64,000 bases of DNA. It comes from Eubacterium multiforme. Its GTDB lineage: Bacteria > Bacillota > Clostridia > Clostridiales > Clostridiaceae. A model generated the notes under the pieces. The model was given only the letters and a program-made list of their open reading frames with translations, made no database searches and was not told the origin of the DNA. Each line of letters begins with the position of its first letter. Position 1 is the first letter of the stretch. Below are positions 18,147 to 28,078 of the stretch, piece by piece. The DNA lies in NCBI RefSeq assembly GCF_030813415.1, contig NZ_JAUSUF010000001.1:434001-498000 (forward strand), given 5' to 3'. The position numbers and the translations under genes are program-made.

Positions 18147-19811
18147 TTACTTACTTCCTAAAAAAATAAATTTTTTGTCATTATTTAAAAGTGCATATTT
18201 ATCACATATTAAAATCTCATTTTTTTCTATAAATGTAATAATATCAATATTAAATTTTTCTATTGTGTATTCTCTGAAAGAATATGTTTCCCTTAAAGCT
18301 TCTTTTATTTCTCTTTCCTCTTCTTTTGAGATATCACTTTTTATATACTCAGGAATTCCTCTTCTCTTATTATGTAATAAATAATCATATCTTATTACTT
18401 CCCTTAAAATTTTATTATCTCCATTTAAAATCTCTTTATTAAAATCTAAGAAAATTTTATAATATTCGTTATTACCTATACTTCTATCAAAATATCCTTT
18501 ATTATCATAAAAAACTGATAACTCATGAAATAATTCAAAAGGTTCCTTAAACTTAGGGTAGAAAAAATTAAGTATATTATTAAACTTTTGACTATTATAA
18601 TACTTATCTACCATATGTTCAACCTTCTTTAAATCTATTAATTCCAAATAACTTATCTTATTTGTGCTTAATATTTCATAGGGTGGATATGGAGAATATT
18701 TCATATCATATTTTTCACTTTCTTCCCTCATAGAAGATCCTTTAAGCAATTTCAAAAAGCCTAATTGTATCTCCTCAGGTCTAATTAAATGGACAGCATT
18801 AAAAGACCTCTTGAAAGAATCATAATCCTCTCCTGGAAGGCCTGCAATTAGATCTAAATGTTGTTTTATATTTCTTATAGATAATAATTCCTCTACCTTT
18901 TCTTTAATATCACTAAAATTAACAAATCTATTTATATTTGAAAGAACTTCATCATTTGTTGTTTGTACTCCAACTTCAAATTGGAATCTTCCCTCTGGTG
19001 CATTTCTTAAAAGCTCTATTTCTTCATTTTTTAAAATATCTGCTGATATTTCAAAATGGAATTGCGTATCTGTATCACACTCTATTAAGAATTTCCATAT
19101 TTCCATTGAAAACTTATGATTACAATTAAAAGTTCTATCTACAAACTTAACTAACCTTACTTTTTTATCAATAAAATACTTAAGTTCTTTAATTACTCTT
19201 TCACTTTTATGGAATCTAACTCCATGTATAGTTGATGATAAACAATATTTACAATTAAATGGACAACCTCTTGAAGCTTCATAATATACTATTTTATTAT
19301 CTAAGTTTTCTCCCTCTTCATAAGGAAATACTAAATCATCCATATTCATAAGAGGTCTGCTTCCATTAAATTTAACTTCTCCATCTTTTTTATATACTAA
19401 TCCTCTTATATCATCTATTTCTCTTTTTCCTAACTTAAACTCTACAAATTCTCTAAAGGTTTTTTCTCCTTCTCCTTCTATTACATAATCTCCAACAGTT
19501 TCCTTTAAACAAACAATACTATCGTAGGATACTTCTGGTCCACCATATAAAATTTCTATTTTAGAGTCTACTTTTTTTATAAGATTAGAAATTCTTTCAA
19601 CCATTTCAACATTCCATATATAAGTTGAAAAGGCAACTACATCTGGCTTTTCCTTTATTATTTCCTCTAGAATTCTCTCTTCTCTATCATTAATTGAAAA
19701 TTCTCTTATTTTACATTCAAAAGGCATATCTTTTGTAAATGCTTTTAAATATCTAACAGCCAAATTACTATGAATGAATTTTGAATTTATAGCTGTAAGT
19801 AATATCTTCAT
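18147..19811 (-). CDS. B12-binding-domain radical SAM protein (DUF4080-type)
   Basis: The 554-residue protein starts MKILLTAINSKFIHSNLAVR, a B12-binding (cobalamin) N-terminal domain of about 170 residues with YVIEGEGEKTFREF at its end. The radical SAM 4Fe-4S motif is CPFNCKYCLSS (C-x3-C-x2-C), preceded by YYEASRG. AdoMet-site segments EIQLGFLKLLKGSSM and FQFEVGVQTTNDEVL are also visible. The C-terminal 150 residues match the architecture of clostridial proteins with a DUF4080 tail. Substrate is unknown. ATG 19811 is chosen for its GAGAGGAAG site. It lies 20 bp after the methyltransferase-like gene, so the two probably form an operon. Confidence 0.87.
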   Translation of the reverse strand: MKILLTAINSKFIHSNLAVRYLKAFTKDMPFECKIREFSINDREERILEEIIKEKPDVVAFSTYIWNVEMVERISNLIKKVDSKIEILYGGPEVSYDSIVCLKETVGDYVIEGEGEKTFREFVEFKLGKREIDDIRGLVYKKDGEVKFNGSRPLMNMDDLVFPYEEGENLDNKIVYYEASRGCPFNCKYCLSSTIHGVRFHKSERVIKELKYFIDKKVRLVKFVDRTFNCNHKFSMEIWKFLIECDTDTQFHFEISADILKNEEIELLRNAPEGRFQFEVGVQTTNDEVLSNINRFVNFSDIKEKVEELLSIRNIKQHLDLIAGLPGEDYDSFKRSFNAVHLIRPEEIQLGFLKLLKGSSMREESEKYDMKYSPYPPYEILSTNKISYLELIDLKKVEHMVDKYYNSQKFNNILNFFYPKFKEPFELFHELSVFYDNKGYFDRSIGNNEYYKIFLDFNKEILNGDNKILREVIRYDYLLHNKRRGIPEYIKSDISKEEEREIKEALRETYSFREYTIEKFNIDIITFIEKNEILICDKYALLNNDKKFIFLGSK

Positions 19812-19831
19812 AAAATTCTTCCTCTCTAAAG

Positions 19832-20329
19832 TTATTTTTTTATTCCTTTTATGAAATAAATATCTTCCCAAACTTTAGTTTCTTCTATTTTGAAAGTTTT
19901 TTCAAGGATTTTTTTTGTTTCTTCAAAACTAGATGATGAAAATATATTGTTATTCTTTATTTTATATTCTTTTATTTCTCTATTAGGTAGTATACATTTA
20001 AGCTTAACATTAATTAATTCACCTATATTTTTATTTATATCCCATATATAAACTTCTCCATTTTCTTTTATATAATTTGACATTTCACTTATTAAATTTT
20101 CCTTTTTATTTATATTCCAAAAAGAATTAAGATTAAAGAAAAAGGTACAAACATCATATTTATTTTTTTCTAATAATTTTTGGTCTTCATCTTTAAAGTC
20201 ATCTATTGCTAATTCCTCTTCTATATCATCAGAAAGATTATTAATAACCTCTAAGTTATCACATGTAACATCTAAAATGTTCCCTTTAATTTTTATATTT
20301 TCTAAATTTAACACTAAGGTTTTTTTCAT
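19832..20329 (-). CDS. Methyltransferase-like protein (degenerate class I SAM fold), function unknown
   Basis: The 165-residue protein has the outline of a class I SAM methyltransferase: ILDVTCDNLEVINNL where motif I (DxGxGxG) would be, YDVCTFFFNLNSFWN as the motif-IV strand and ENGEVYIWDINKN as motif V. The glycine-rich loop is missing, so SAM binding is doubtful. The C-terminus has a Lys-rich beta portion. The ATG at 20329 follows AAGGGTGG. Its position directly upstream of the radical SAM gene suggests a shared pathway. Low-confidence assignment from fold pattern only. Confidence 0.5.
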   Translation of the reverse strand: MKKTLVLNLENIKIKGNILDVTCDNLEVINNLSDDIEEELAIDDFKDEDQKLLEKNKYDVCTFFFNLNSFWNINKKENLISEMSNYIKENGEVYIWDINKNIGELINVKLKCILPNREIKEYKIKNNNIFSSSSFEETKKILEKTFKIEETKVWEDIYFIKGIKK

Positions 20330-20461
20330 AAATCCCACCCTTTTAACATAATATATTTCTATATTACCATTTATTTACTTTTATATAAAGTAAAATAAGT
20401 TGTATAACTTAACCTTAACTTGAATATTATTTACTGTAGTTTAAAGGGGTGAGACTTTATT

Positions 20462-21955
20462 TTGGAGAAAGATAATTTTTTTAAGAATTCATTTATACTT
20501 ACAGCTTCAAATATAACTACAGGTTTATTAGGCTTTGCCTTTTCTATATACTTGTCCAAAATTTTAGGAGCTGAAGGCATTGGACTTTATAACATAATTA
20601 TGCCAATTTACAATCTATTTATATGTTTAATGACAGCTGGTATTGTTGCTGCACTTTCTAAAGTGTCTGCTGTTTATTCTGAAAGAAATGAAACTAATAA
20701 TTTAACTAAAACAATAAACTCTGTTGCTCTTTTTAATATTATCTGGGCTCTTTTAATAGGTATTTTAGTGTTCTTCCTTGCACCTTTCATTAGTAAGTAT
20801 GGAATAAATGATGTTAGAACCATTAATGCAATTAAGGTTACATGCCCTGCTATGATTTTTATTTCTCTTAGCAATATTTTAAAGGGATATTTTTTAGGTG
20901 TATCAAAAATAAAAGTTCCAGCACTTGTAGATATATTTGAAAAAGGTATGAGGATAATTACAATTACTATTTTGGTATATGCTTTTAGTACAGAAAATTT
21001 AACTACTCTTGTAACTTTAGCCTATGTTTCTCTTGCAATTGGAGAATTTCAGAGTTTAATACTATTATTCTTTTATTATAGAAAATGTATTAGAAAATTA
21101 CCTAAATCTAATATTAAACCAGAAGGGAGAGCCCAGCTTCTTTTTAATGTTTTAATTATTTCCCTTCCATTATGTATTAATGGATTTTTAAGTAATATTT
21201 TTGCTACTTTGTCTACATTAATTGTTCCAAGAAGACTTTTAGCTGCTGGATTTTCTTATGGAGAGGCTTTATCTTTAATTGGTAAATATACTGGAATGGC
21301 TGTTACTTTAATTGGGATTCCTCTAATAGTTGTTAATTCTATAAATTCTCTTTTAATACCTGATTTATCTCAATCCTTAAGTAGGGGAGATAGCTATGAG
21401 GCTTCTGTAAGAATAAAGAAAGTTATGAAAATTTCCTTTTTACTAGGATTATCTACAACAGTTATTTGCTCATTAATTCCTTATGAATTAGGTAATTTAT
21501 TTTATAGTCGAAATGACTTAGGTAGTTTTATTTTTATGGCTTCTTTATCAGCGCCAATATTTTTTACTTCCTCTATAATGTTTGGAGTTTTAAACGGATT
21601 AAATAAACAAGGGATTATAGTAAGAAATTCATTTATAATTGCTTTAATGGAATTAATATGTTTATTTATTTTCACTTCCATACCTAATATAAATATTTAT
21701 GGCTATAGCATAACATTATTTATAACTTCATCTTTTTCTATTATTTTAAATTTATATGAAGTAAAAAAGGAGATTAAAATAAATATTTCATTAACTAATG
21801 TTTTAATATTTATACTTTTAGCCATATTAACTTTTTTAATTTTAAACATATTTATAAAAAGATTTTTATATCCTCTTGGTACTTTTGAAACATTATTTGT
21901 AGTATTAATTACTTTTCTTATTTTTATATATTATTCTAGGTTTGGGGAATACTAA
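20462..21955 (+). CDS. SpoVB-like oligosaccharide/lipid flippase (MOP superfamily)
   Basis: The 497-residue protein has about 14 membrane helices. The N-terminus NSFILTASNITTGLLGFAFS with LSKILGAEGIGLYNIIMPIY is characteristic of the stage V sporulation protein B branch of MATE/MOP flippases. SpoVB supports spore cortex peptidoglycan synthesis in B. subtilis. The start is TTG at 20462 with GGGGTGAG 8 nt upstream. It stands divergent from the radical SAM pair and convergent with a second flippase, sharing one terminator with it. Confidence 0.82.
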   Translation: MEKDNFFKNSFILTASNITTGLLGFAFSIYLSKILGAEGIGLYNIIMPIYNLFICLMTAGIVAALSKVSAVYSERNETNNLTKTINSVALFNIIWALLIGILVFFLAPFISKYGINDVRTINAIKVTCPAMIFISLSNILKGYFLGVSKIKVPALVDIFEKGMRIITITILVYAFSTENLTTLVTLAYVSLAIGEFQSLILLFFYYRKCIRKLPKSNIKPEGRAQLLFNVLIISLPLCINGFLSNIFATLSTLIVPRRLLAAGFSYGEALSLIGKYTGMAVTLIGIPLIVVNSINSLLIPDLSQSLSRGDSYEASVRIKKVMKISFLLGLSTTVICSLIPYELGNLFYSRNDLGSFIFMASLSAPIFFTSSIMFGVLNGLNKQGIIVRNSFIIALMELICLFIFTSIPNINIYGYSITLFITSSFSIILNLYEVKKEIKINISLTNVLIFILLAILTFLILNIFIKRFLYPLGTFETLFVVLITFLIFIYYSRFGEY

Positions 21956-21987
21956 AAAAGATGTAGGAAAATTTTCCTACATCTTTT
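21956..21987. terminator. Perfect bidirectional terminator between the two flippase genes
   Basis: A 32-nt perfect palindrome (arm AAAAGATGTAGGAAAA) starts right after the plus-strand stop and ends 7 bp before the minus-strand stop. T-runs occur on both sides. Confidence 0.85.
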
Positions 21988-21994
21988 AATATTT

Positions 21995-23617
21995 TTACAT
22001 TAATTTTCTTCTCATAAATCTTGGAAGCATAGTATATACTCTTGGTGATATAGATTCTATATCTAACTTTCTTATTCCACCTAATACTATCATTATATAT
22101 AAATAAACAAAGCCACCTATAGCCACTAATGCTAATGTATATATAGCTGTGTATAAGTACATAATTATTCTTGAAGTTCCAAGGAATCCACCTAAAATCA
22201 TTATTGGTTGTTTTAAAATGAATATTACAGCTGCCATACATATTGATGCTAGTATTGGCTTAACACAATTTTTTAGCATAGGAACTTTGTATCTTATACT
22301 TCTTGTTAGAATTCTATGATTTATTAATATAGGTACAAAGTAACATAAGAAGTTACCTATTAAAACCCCTAGTATATTTATTGATGGAATTCCAACTAAA
22401 ATAAAGTTTGCAGCAATTTTAAGCACAATTCCTATTGAAAAAGATATAATCATTGGATAAAACTCACTTATCCCTTGAAGTATTACACTTTGAAGTTGTG
22501 CAATTGCAGTAAGAACTAATATAAAGGCACCATATTCCATAATATAAGCTCCTCTATCACTTTGATAAAGCAGTGTATATATATCATTATTTAAAACTGT
22601 AAGTCCTACAGCTGATGGAATAGTTATTGCAAATGTAATTCTAAATGCAAAATTAGCACTTCTTCTTATTGATTTCCTATCCTTTAAGGCTGATGCTTTT
22701 GAAACTGCTGGTAATACTATAGTAGTAAGGGCAGTTACAATAATAAGAGGAACTCCTATTAATACTTTATAATTATACAAAAGTCCATAAAGTGTATCTG
22801 ATTGAGCCTTTGTAAATCCTGCATGTATTAATCTACGGCTAACATTCATCATATCAATCATACCACCAAAATTTTGTATCCCTGCGCTTAATGTTATTGG
22901 AAATGCATATCTAACTAATTTTCTAAGTATTGCCTTTGAAGTAATTCTTCTACCTACTTTTGGAGCATTTAATGCTTCCTCTTCAAATTTTCTCTTATCA
23001 TATATGTATACAAGATAAAATATTGCAACAACAGCTCCAACAGAAGTACCTATTGTTCCTCCTGCTGCCCCCATTGGTAAACTTATATGATAAAGAAGGA
23101 AGGCAAATAACAAACTAACAAATACATTTAATAATTGTTCTAATATTTGTGATATTGCTATTCCAGTCATTTCATTCTTACCTTGAAAATAACCTCTATA
23201 AGCAGACAATACAGCTGTTAATAGTATGCTTGGTGCCAAAAACATTATTGCAAATGTAGAATTTTGTATTTCACCTATTCTTGCAATTGGATAAGCAAAA
23301 AGTAAAAGTAAAATAGTTAATGCTCCCCCAATTAACCCATAAACCTTTCTCGAAATCTTTAAAGCTTTAATGGTATCTCTTTCATTTCCTAGAGCTTTAA
23401 GTTCAGCTACAACCTTTGCTACTGCCGGTTGGCATCCCATACTTGTTATTGCATAAACAAACATGAAGATGTCATAACTTCTCGAATACATTCCTACGCC
23501 TTCTACACCAATAATTCTATTTAATAACGGAACATAAAACGCTGATAGGACCTTTGCAAATATACCAGCAAAAGATAGTATCATAAACCCTCTAGTGGAT
23601 GATGACTCTTCCCTCAT
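21995..23617 (-). CDS. Lipid II/polysaccharide flippase of the MurJ/SpoVB (YtgP) group
   Basis: The 540-residue protein has about 14 membrane helices and the start GFMILSFAGIFAKVLSAFYV followed by LLNRIIGVEGVGMYSR. It resembles YtgP/SpoVB proteins; YtgP is the lipid II flippase (MurJ) of B. subtilis. Being one of two paralogues 30 bp apart, this one could serve vegetative wall growth and the other sporulation; that division is inference. It ends 16 bp upstream of the pseudouridine synthase gene on the same strand (transcript order is RluA first, overlap-free), so they may be separate or weakly linked. Confidence 0.8.
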   Translation of the reverse strand: MREESSSTRGFMILSFAGIFAKVLSAFYVPLLNRIIGVEGVGMYSRSYDIFMFVYAITSMGCQPAVAKVVAELKALGNERDTIKALKISRKVYGLIGGALTILLLLFAYPIARIGEIQNSTFAIMFLAPSILLTAVLSAYRGYFQGKNEMTGIAISQILEQLLNVFVSLLFAFLLYHISLPMGAAGGTIGTSVGAVVAIFYLVYIYDKRKFEEEALNAPKVGRRITSKAILRKLVRYAFPITLSAGIQNFGGMIDMMNVSRRLIHAGFTKAQSDTLYGLLYNYKVLIGVPLIIVTALTTIVLPAVSKASALKDRKSIRRSANFAFRITFAITIPSAVGLTVLNNDIYTLLYQSDRGAYIMEYGAFILVLTAIAQLQSVILQGISEFYPMIISFSIGIVLKIAANFILVGIPSINILGVLIGNFLCYFVPILINHRILTRSIRYKVPMLKNCVKPILASICMAAVIFILKQPIMILGGFLGTSRIIMYLYTAIYTLALVAIGGFVYLYIMIVLGGIRKLDIESISPRVYTMLPRFMRRKLM

Positions 23618-23632
23618 TTTTAATCCCCTATC

Positions 23633-24604
23633 CTATAATCTGATTTTAAATATATCTTTCTTAATCTTTTTAAATATAGGTGGTAATGCTACTGTTATAA
23701 CTTTATCTTTTAAATAAGCAAGCTTTCCATCTATGTTTTTAAAGTTTAATTTATATGCATATAAGTATTGAAATTCTAAACCATATTTATTTACAAAATA
23801 TGAATTTAGTTGTCTATCACCATATTTTTCATCCCCTATAATAGGATTACCTAAATGTGCTAAATGAGCTCTTATTTGATGGCTTCTTCCTGTTATTAAG
23901 TCAATTTCTAAAAATGAAAAAGCACCATCTGTTTGTATAGTTTTAACTTCCATAGAAATTTCTTTTGAGTCTTTAACTTTTTTATCATAAACTTTTGATA
24001 CATTATTTTCTTCATTTTTTAATATGTAACCTTTATAAAGTCCATCTTTGATTTTTCCTTTAATTAAAGTGTTATAGTATTTTTTTACTTTACCCTCTCT
24101 AATTATTTCGTTAAGTTCTCTTAACCCTTCGAAATTCTTTCCAAAAATAACTACTCCTGAAGTATTTCTATCAAGTCTATTACATGATGCTGGAGTAAAT
24201 GTAATTTCTTTTTCTGGAAGATAATCACCTTTTCCATTTAAATATGATAGTACAAAATCAGTAAGTGAAGGTATCTTTTTGTTGCTATCTGGATGAACTA
24301 AAATTCCTGGCCATTTTTCAACAACTAATAAATTTTCATCTTCATAAGCAACTTTTAGTGATCTTGGATCAACCTTTATAAAAGTTTCCTTCTTTTCAGT
24401 CATTTTTTGACTTTGTATATATCTTATTTCAACTTCATCATTTATTTCTAATGTATATTTTTCTTTTTGTTTTTTCCCGTTTACTCTAACATCACCTTTT
24501 CTAAGGGCCTTAAATATAGCACTTAGCGGAACATCTTTTAATAATTTTCTTAGAAATTTATCAAGCCTTTGTCCTGCTTCGTTAGCTCCTATTTCTATTT
24601 TCAC
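23633..24604 (-). CDS. RluA family 23S rRNA pseudouridine synthase
   Basis: The 323-residue protein has an N-terminal S4 RNA-binding domain (GQRLDKFLRKLLKDVPLS, KGDVRVNGKK) and a catalytic domain with NRLDRNTSGVVIFGK, where the Asp of R-L-D is the nucleophile. Also seen are VVEKWPGILVHPD and LITGRSHQIRAHLAHLGNPI. That is the RluC/RluD layout. Start GTG 24604 is chosen for AGGAGTGAT 6 nt upstream; an alternative TTG lies eight codons upstream and overlaps that site. The gene precedes the YtgP-like flippase on the same strand with 15 bp between them, consistent with one transcript. Confidence 0.9.
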   Translation of the reverse strand: MKIEIGANEAGQRLDKFLRKLLKDVPLSAIFKALRKGDVRVNGKKQKEKYTLEINDEVEIRYIQSQKMTEKKETFIKVDPRSLKVAYEDENLLVVEKWPGILVHPDSNKKIPSLTDFVLSYLNGKGDYLPEKEITFTPASCNRLDRNTSGVVIFGKNFEGLRELNEIIREGKVKKYYNTLIKGKIKDGLYKGYILKNEENNVSKVYDKKVKDSKEISMEVKTIQTDGAFSFLEIDLITGRSHQIRAHLAHLGNPIIGDEKYGDRQLNSYFVNKYGLEFQYLYAYKLNFKNIDGKLAYLKDKVITVALPPIFKKIKKDIFKIRL

Positions 24605-24675
24605 TCTATAATCACTCCTAATAATCAAACTTCTTTCGTGAATCTTTTTCTACATTTTTATAGGTTAATATTTAT

Positions 24676-25863
24676 TTACTCCATTGTCAAATAATCAAAA
24701 GCTGATTGACATTGAATTGCTACCCCTAAAGGTATTGCATCTTCATCTATGTCAAATAAGCTACTGTGTGCAGCTTTTCCTGTTCCTTTAGCTGCATTTG
24801 AAGTTCCTAAGAAGTAAAAGGCAGCATCTCTTTCCATTGCAAAGTATGCAAAACTTTCAACTCCCATACTTGGAGCCTTTTGTTCTAATACATTTTCTCT
24901 TCCAAGAACCTTTATAGCTGCTTCTTTAACTAAATCTACACATTCATTATTATTTATAAGACATGGATAGCTTTCCTCAATAGTTACCTTTGCACTTCCC
25001 CTTGAAGTAGCTGCAATTCCTTCTGCTATTTCGCAAAGTCTTTTACAAGCATATTTTCTATCCTCTGGTGTCATAGTTCTTATTATACCTGAAATTTCTG
25101 CCTCTTCTGGAATTATATTTTGAGCAGTTCCTGCATGAAAGCTCCCAACAGTTACAACTGATGGATTTACAGGTGAAATTTCTCTACTTACTATTGTTTG
25201 CAAAGTTGAAACTATATTAGCTCCAATAACAATAGGGTCTACTGTTGTATTTGGTGCTGCACCATGTCCTCCACTACCCTTTACCTTTATTGTATATGGA
25301 TTTGAAGCTGCATTTACAACACCCTTCTTAATTTTAATTGTTCCACATTCAGTATCTTCTGATACATGAAGTCCAATTACTCTATCAACCTTTGGATTTT
25401 CAAGAACTCCTTCTTCTATCATTAATCTTGCTCCTCCAGTTGTTTCCTCTGCTGGTTCAAATAATAACTTTACATTTCCACTAAATAAATCTTTATTAGC
25501 ATTTAATATTCTAGATGCTCCTAAAAGAATTGTTGTGTGAGCATCATGACCACAAGCATGCATCTTTCCTGGAATTTTTGAGCTATATTCACATACTTTT
25601 TTATCTTGAATTGGAAGCGCATCCATATCAGCTCTTAAAGCAATAGTTTTATCACTAGCTCCTTCCTTTGTACCTTTAATTAAAGCACATACCCCAGTAC
25701 CAGCAACTTCTCTATATTCTATCCCTTCTCTTTTTAAAAACTCTTTTATTAAAGTAGATGTTCTAAACTCTTCAAAACCTACTTCTGGGTGCATATGAAT
25801 ATCTCTTCTTATATCTATTAAATCTCTCTTAAGTTTATTTGCTTCATCTTTAAAATTAATCAT
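24676..25863 (-). CDS. M20D family amidohydrolase (N-acyl amino acid/hippurate hydrolase type)
   Basis: The 395-residue metallohydrolase contains IDIRRDIHMHPEVGFEE, IALRADMDALPI, GKMHACGHDAHTTILLGA and LFEPAEETTGGARLMIEEG. These are the metal-site blocks of the hippuricase / N-acetyl-diaminopimelate deacetylase / amidohydrolase group (Cys, His, Glu-Glu and later His ligands). A lid domain with GHGAAPNTTVDPI lies in the middle. Exact substrate is not predictable. The ATG at 25863 directly follows a GGAGGGATAAG site. Confidence 0.88.
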   Translation of the reverse strand: MINFKDEANKLKRDLIDIRRDIHMHPEVGFEEFRTSTLIKEFLKREGIEYREVAGTGVCALIKGTKEGASDKTIALRADMDALPIQDKKVCEYSSKIPGKMHACGHDAHTTILLGASRILNANKDLFSGNVKLLFEPAEETTGGARLMIEEGVLENPKVDRVIGLHVSEDTECGTIKIKKGVVNAASNPYTIKVKGSGGHGAAPNTTVDPIVIGANIVSTLQTIVSREISPVNPSVVTVGSFHAGTAQNIIPEEAEISGIIRTMTPEDRKYACKRLCEIAEGIAATSRGSAKVTIEESYPCLINNNECVDLVKEAAIKVLGRENVLEQKAPSMGVESFAYFAMERDAAFYFLGTSNAAKGTGKAAHSSLFDIDEDAIPLGVAIQCQSAFDYLTME

Positions 25864-25952
25864 CTTATCCCTCCAATAACTATACATTATATCTATTACA
25901 TAATAAACTATATTTCCACATTAATTTATACCATATATAAGTATACCATTTT

Positions 25953-27962
25953 TTATTCTATTATCATAAGAAGATTTCTCTCTAAAAGAACCTTTATTGA
26001 AAAACTTCTAATTATTCCATCTTTAAATAATATATTAATCCTATCCCCTTTGCAATCATCAACTATTCCTTCTTCTTTTCTTCCATTATGATAAACAACT
26101 GTACCCTTTTTTAAATCATGAGATTCTTCCTCTTCATTTTTAAATTCAGTTTCTTTAATAAATCTAGAAACTTCTTTAAACTTTCCTCCCTTTGTTTTAG
26201 GCGCAATTATATAAAGATTATCTATAGCCCTTGTTATTCCAACATAAAATAATCTTCTCTCCTCTTCTATATTGTCCTCTCCAGCTGATATATGCGGAAT
26301 AGTATCTTCATTACAATTTACAAGAAATACATTTTTAAATTCCATTCCCTTAACTCTATGAATAGTGCTTAATAACACCCTATCTTCATCAGTTTTATTT
26401 TTTGACATTTCAATCTCTTCTTTAACATTTTCAATATGAGTAAAAAATTCTATTATAGTTTTAAATCCACTTGCAGATATTTTAAACTCTTCTAGTATTT
26501 CCTCTAAATCATCTAAGCTTTGATTGAATTTTTCACAATAAGTTTTTAAATAATCTAAATATCCTAAGTCACTTATTATAAACTGTATTGCACTACTTAA
26601 AGATAACTTAGATAAATATTGTATATCTTTTCTAAGATCATCTAATTTTTTTATTTGAAAAGGTGGAGTATCTTTCTTCTCCATTAATATTTCAAAGGGA
26701 TCTTTATATTCTTTAAAGTTTCTAACATAAGCTAAATTGCTTTTACTTACATACCTAAAAGGTTTATTTATAATCTTTAAAAAAGCTTCTCTATCAAAGG
26801 GGTCTAATGATAATTTTAAATAAGTTAATACATCCTTACATATAAAATGTTCAAAAAAGTTATATTCCTTATCTAACAATGTAAAAGGAATCTTTTTTCT
26901 AGTAAAAACATCAATAAAGGTCATAGCCTCTATATTAGTTCTATATAAAATAATATTATCTTTATATGTATATTTATTATCTTTAATTAATCCTTTTATT
27001 TTATCTACAATTTCTTCCCCTTGAATTTTTTCATCATAAGGAAAGGAAACTTTTATTATTCCATCCTCTTCTTTATTTGCTATAATTTCTTTTTTATTTC
27101 TTTCCTTATTATATTCTATTACCTTTTTTGCTCCATCTATTATATTCTTTGAACTTCTATAATTTTTTGATAAATAATACTTTTTTCCACCTTTAAATAT
27201 ATTATTAAAGATTACCATATACTCCGGCTTTGAACCTCTAAATGAATATATACATTGGTCTTCATCCCCCACTGCAAAAAGTGAATTTTTCTCTCCCTCA
27301 TTCATCATTTTTAAAAATTCTATCTGAAGTTCATCACAATCTTGAAACTCATCTACTAATATATATTTAAAAAGGTCTCTATAACCATCTCTAAGTCCTT
27401 TATTCTCCTTTAAAAGTTCTAATACCTTTAGTGCTAAATCATCAAAATCCCAAAGATTATTACTTCTTTTATAATCACTATAAACTGTGACACAATCTTC
27501 AAAGATTTCTTTTGTTATTGATGGCTTAAATTCCCCTAAAGTAGTTCTAGAGTTTTTAAATAAAGATATATTATTTATAACTTCTTTAATCTTATCCTCA
27601 TTTATATCATCAAAATATTTTTTTAATACTCCCTCTATTAATTTATGTGTCTTATAAGATTCTATTATTTGTATCTTATAATTTTCTCTAATTAACATTT
27701 TATAAAATAATCCATGAAATGTTCCAAAAAAAGGAGTCCTTTCAAGATTAAATCTCTTTATATATCTATCTTTCATATTCAAAGCTGCAGATTTCGTAAA
27801 AGTTATAACTATAATATTTTTGTTATATACTTTGAAATTATTCACAAGATAATTTATTCTATTTATTATAACTGTAGTTTTTCCAGAACCTGGTGCTGCA
27901 ACAACTAGTACATTTCTTTCTTTTGCATTAACTGCACCTTGCTGAAATAAATCTAAATTCAC
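25953..27962 (-). CDS. UvrD/PcrA-like superfamily I DNA helicase
   Basis: The 669-residue protein has Walker A VVAAPGSGKTTVIINRINYL (motif I), IVITFTKSAALNMKDR (Ia), LVDEFQDCDELQ (II), AVGDEDQCIYSFRGS (III), YYLSKNYRSS (IV), LLSTIHRVKGMEFKNVFL (V) and RRLFYVGITRAID (VI). It is shorter than PcrA (about 730) and ends in a small tail with GTVVYHNGRKEEGIVDD, a Tudor-like C-terminal segment seen in PcrA/UvrD. It lies divergent from pncB. A role in repair or recombination is likely; it is not necessarily the essential PcrA. Confidence 0.88.
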   Translation of the reverse strand: MNLDLFQQGAVNAKERNVLVVAAPGSGKTTVIINRINYLVNNFKVYNKNIIVITFTKSAALNMKDRYIKRFNLERTPFFGTFHGLFYKMLIRENYKIQIIESYKTHKLIEGVLKKYFDDINEDKIKEVINNISLFKNSRTTLGEFKPSITKEIFEDCVTVYSDYKRSNNLWDFDDLALKVLELLKENKGLRDGYRDLFKYILVDEFQDCDELQIEFLKMMNEGEKNSLFAVGDEDQCIYSFRGSKPEYMVIFNNIFKGGKKYYLSKNYRSSKNIIDGAKKVIEYNKERNKKEIIANKEEDGIIKVSFPYDEKIQGEEIVDKIKGLIKDNKYTYKDNIILYRTNIEAMTFIDVFTRKKIPFTLLDKEYNFFEHFICKDVLTYLKLSLDPFDREAFLKIINKPFRYVSKSNLAYVRNFKEYKDPFEILMEKKDTPPFQIKKLDDLRKDIQYLSKLSLSSAIQFIISDLGYLDYLKTYCEKFNQSLDDLEEILEEFKISASGFKTIIEFFTHIENVKEEIEMSKNKTDEDRVLLSTIHRVKGMEFKNVFLVNCNEDTIPHISAGEDNIEEERRLFYVGITRAIDNLYIIAPKTKGGKFKEVSRFIKETEFKNEEEESHDLKKGTVVYHNGRKEEGIVDDCKGDRINILFKDGIIRSFSIKVLLERNLLMIIE

Positions 27963-28078
27963 TAAAATTCCCTCCTTTATTATTGATTATTGCCACATTT
28001 TATAGGGAATAACTATATTGTAATAATTCTCTTTAAGTTGTACAATAGTTTTAAATATTTTTTTAGAGGAGTTAGATT

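Noticed and set aside
21936..22241. Minus-strand open frame overlapping the 3' end of the YtgP-like flippase gene
   Set aside because: It overlaps the flippase gene in another frame and crosses the bidirectional terminator; composition is a shadow.
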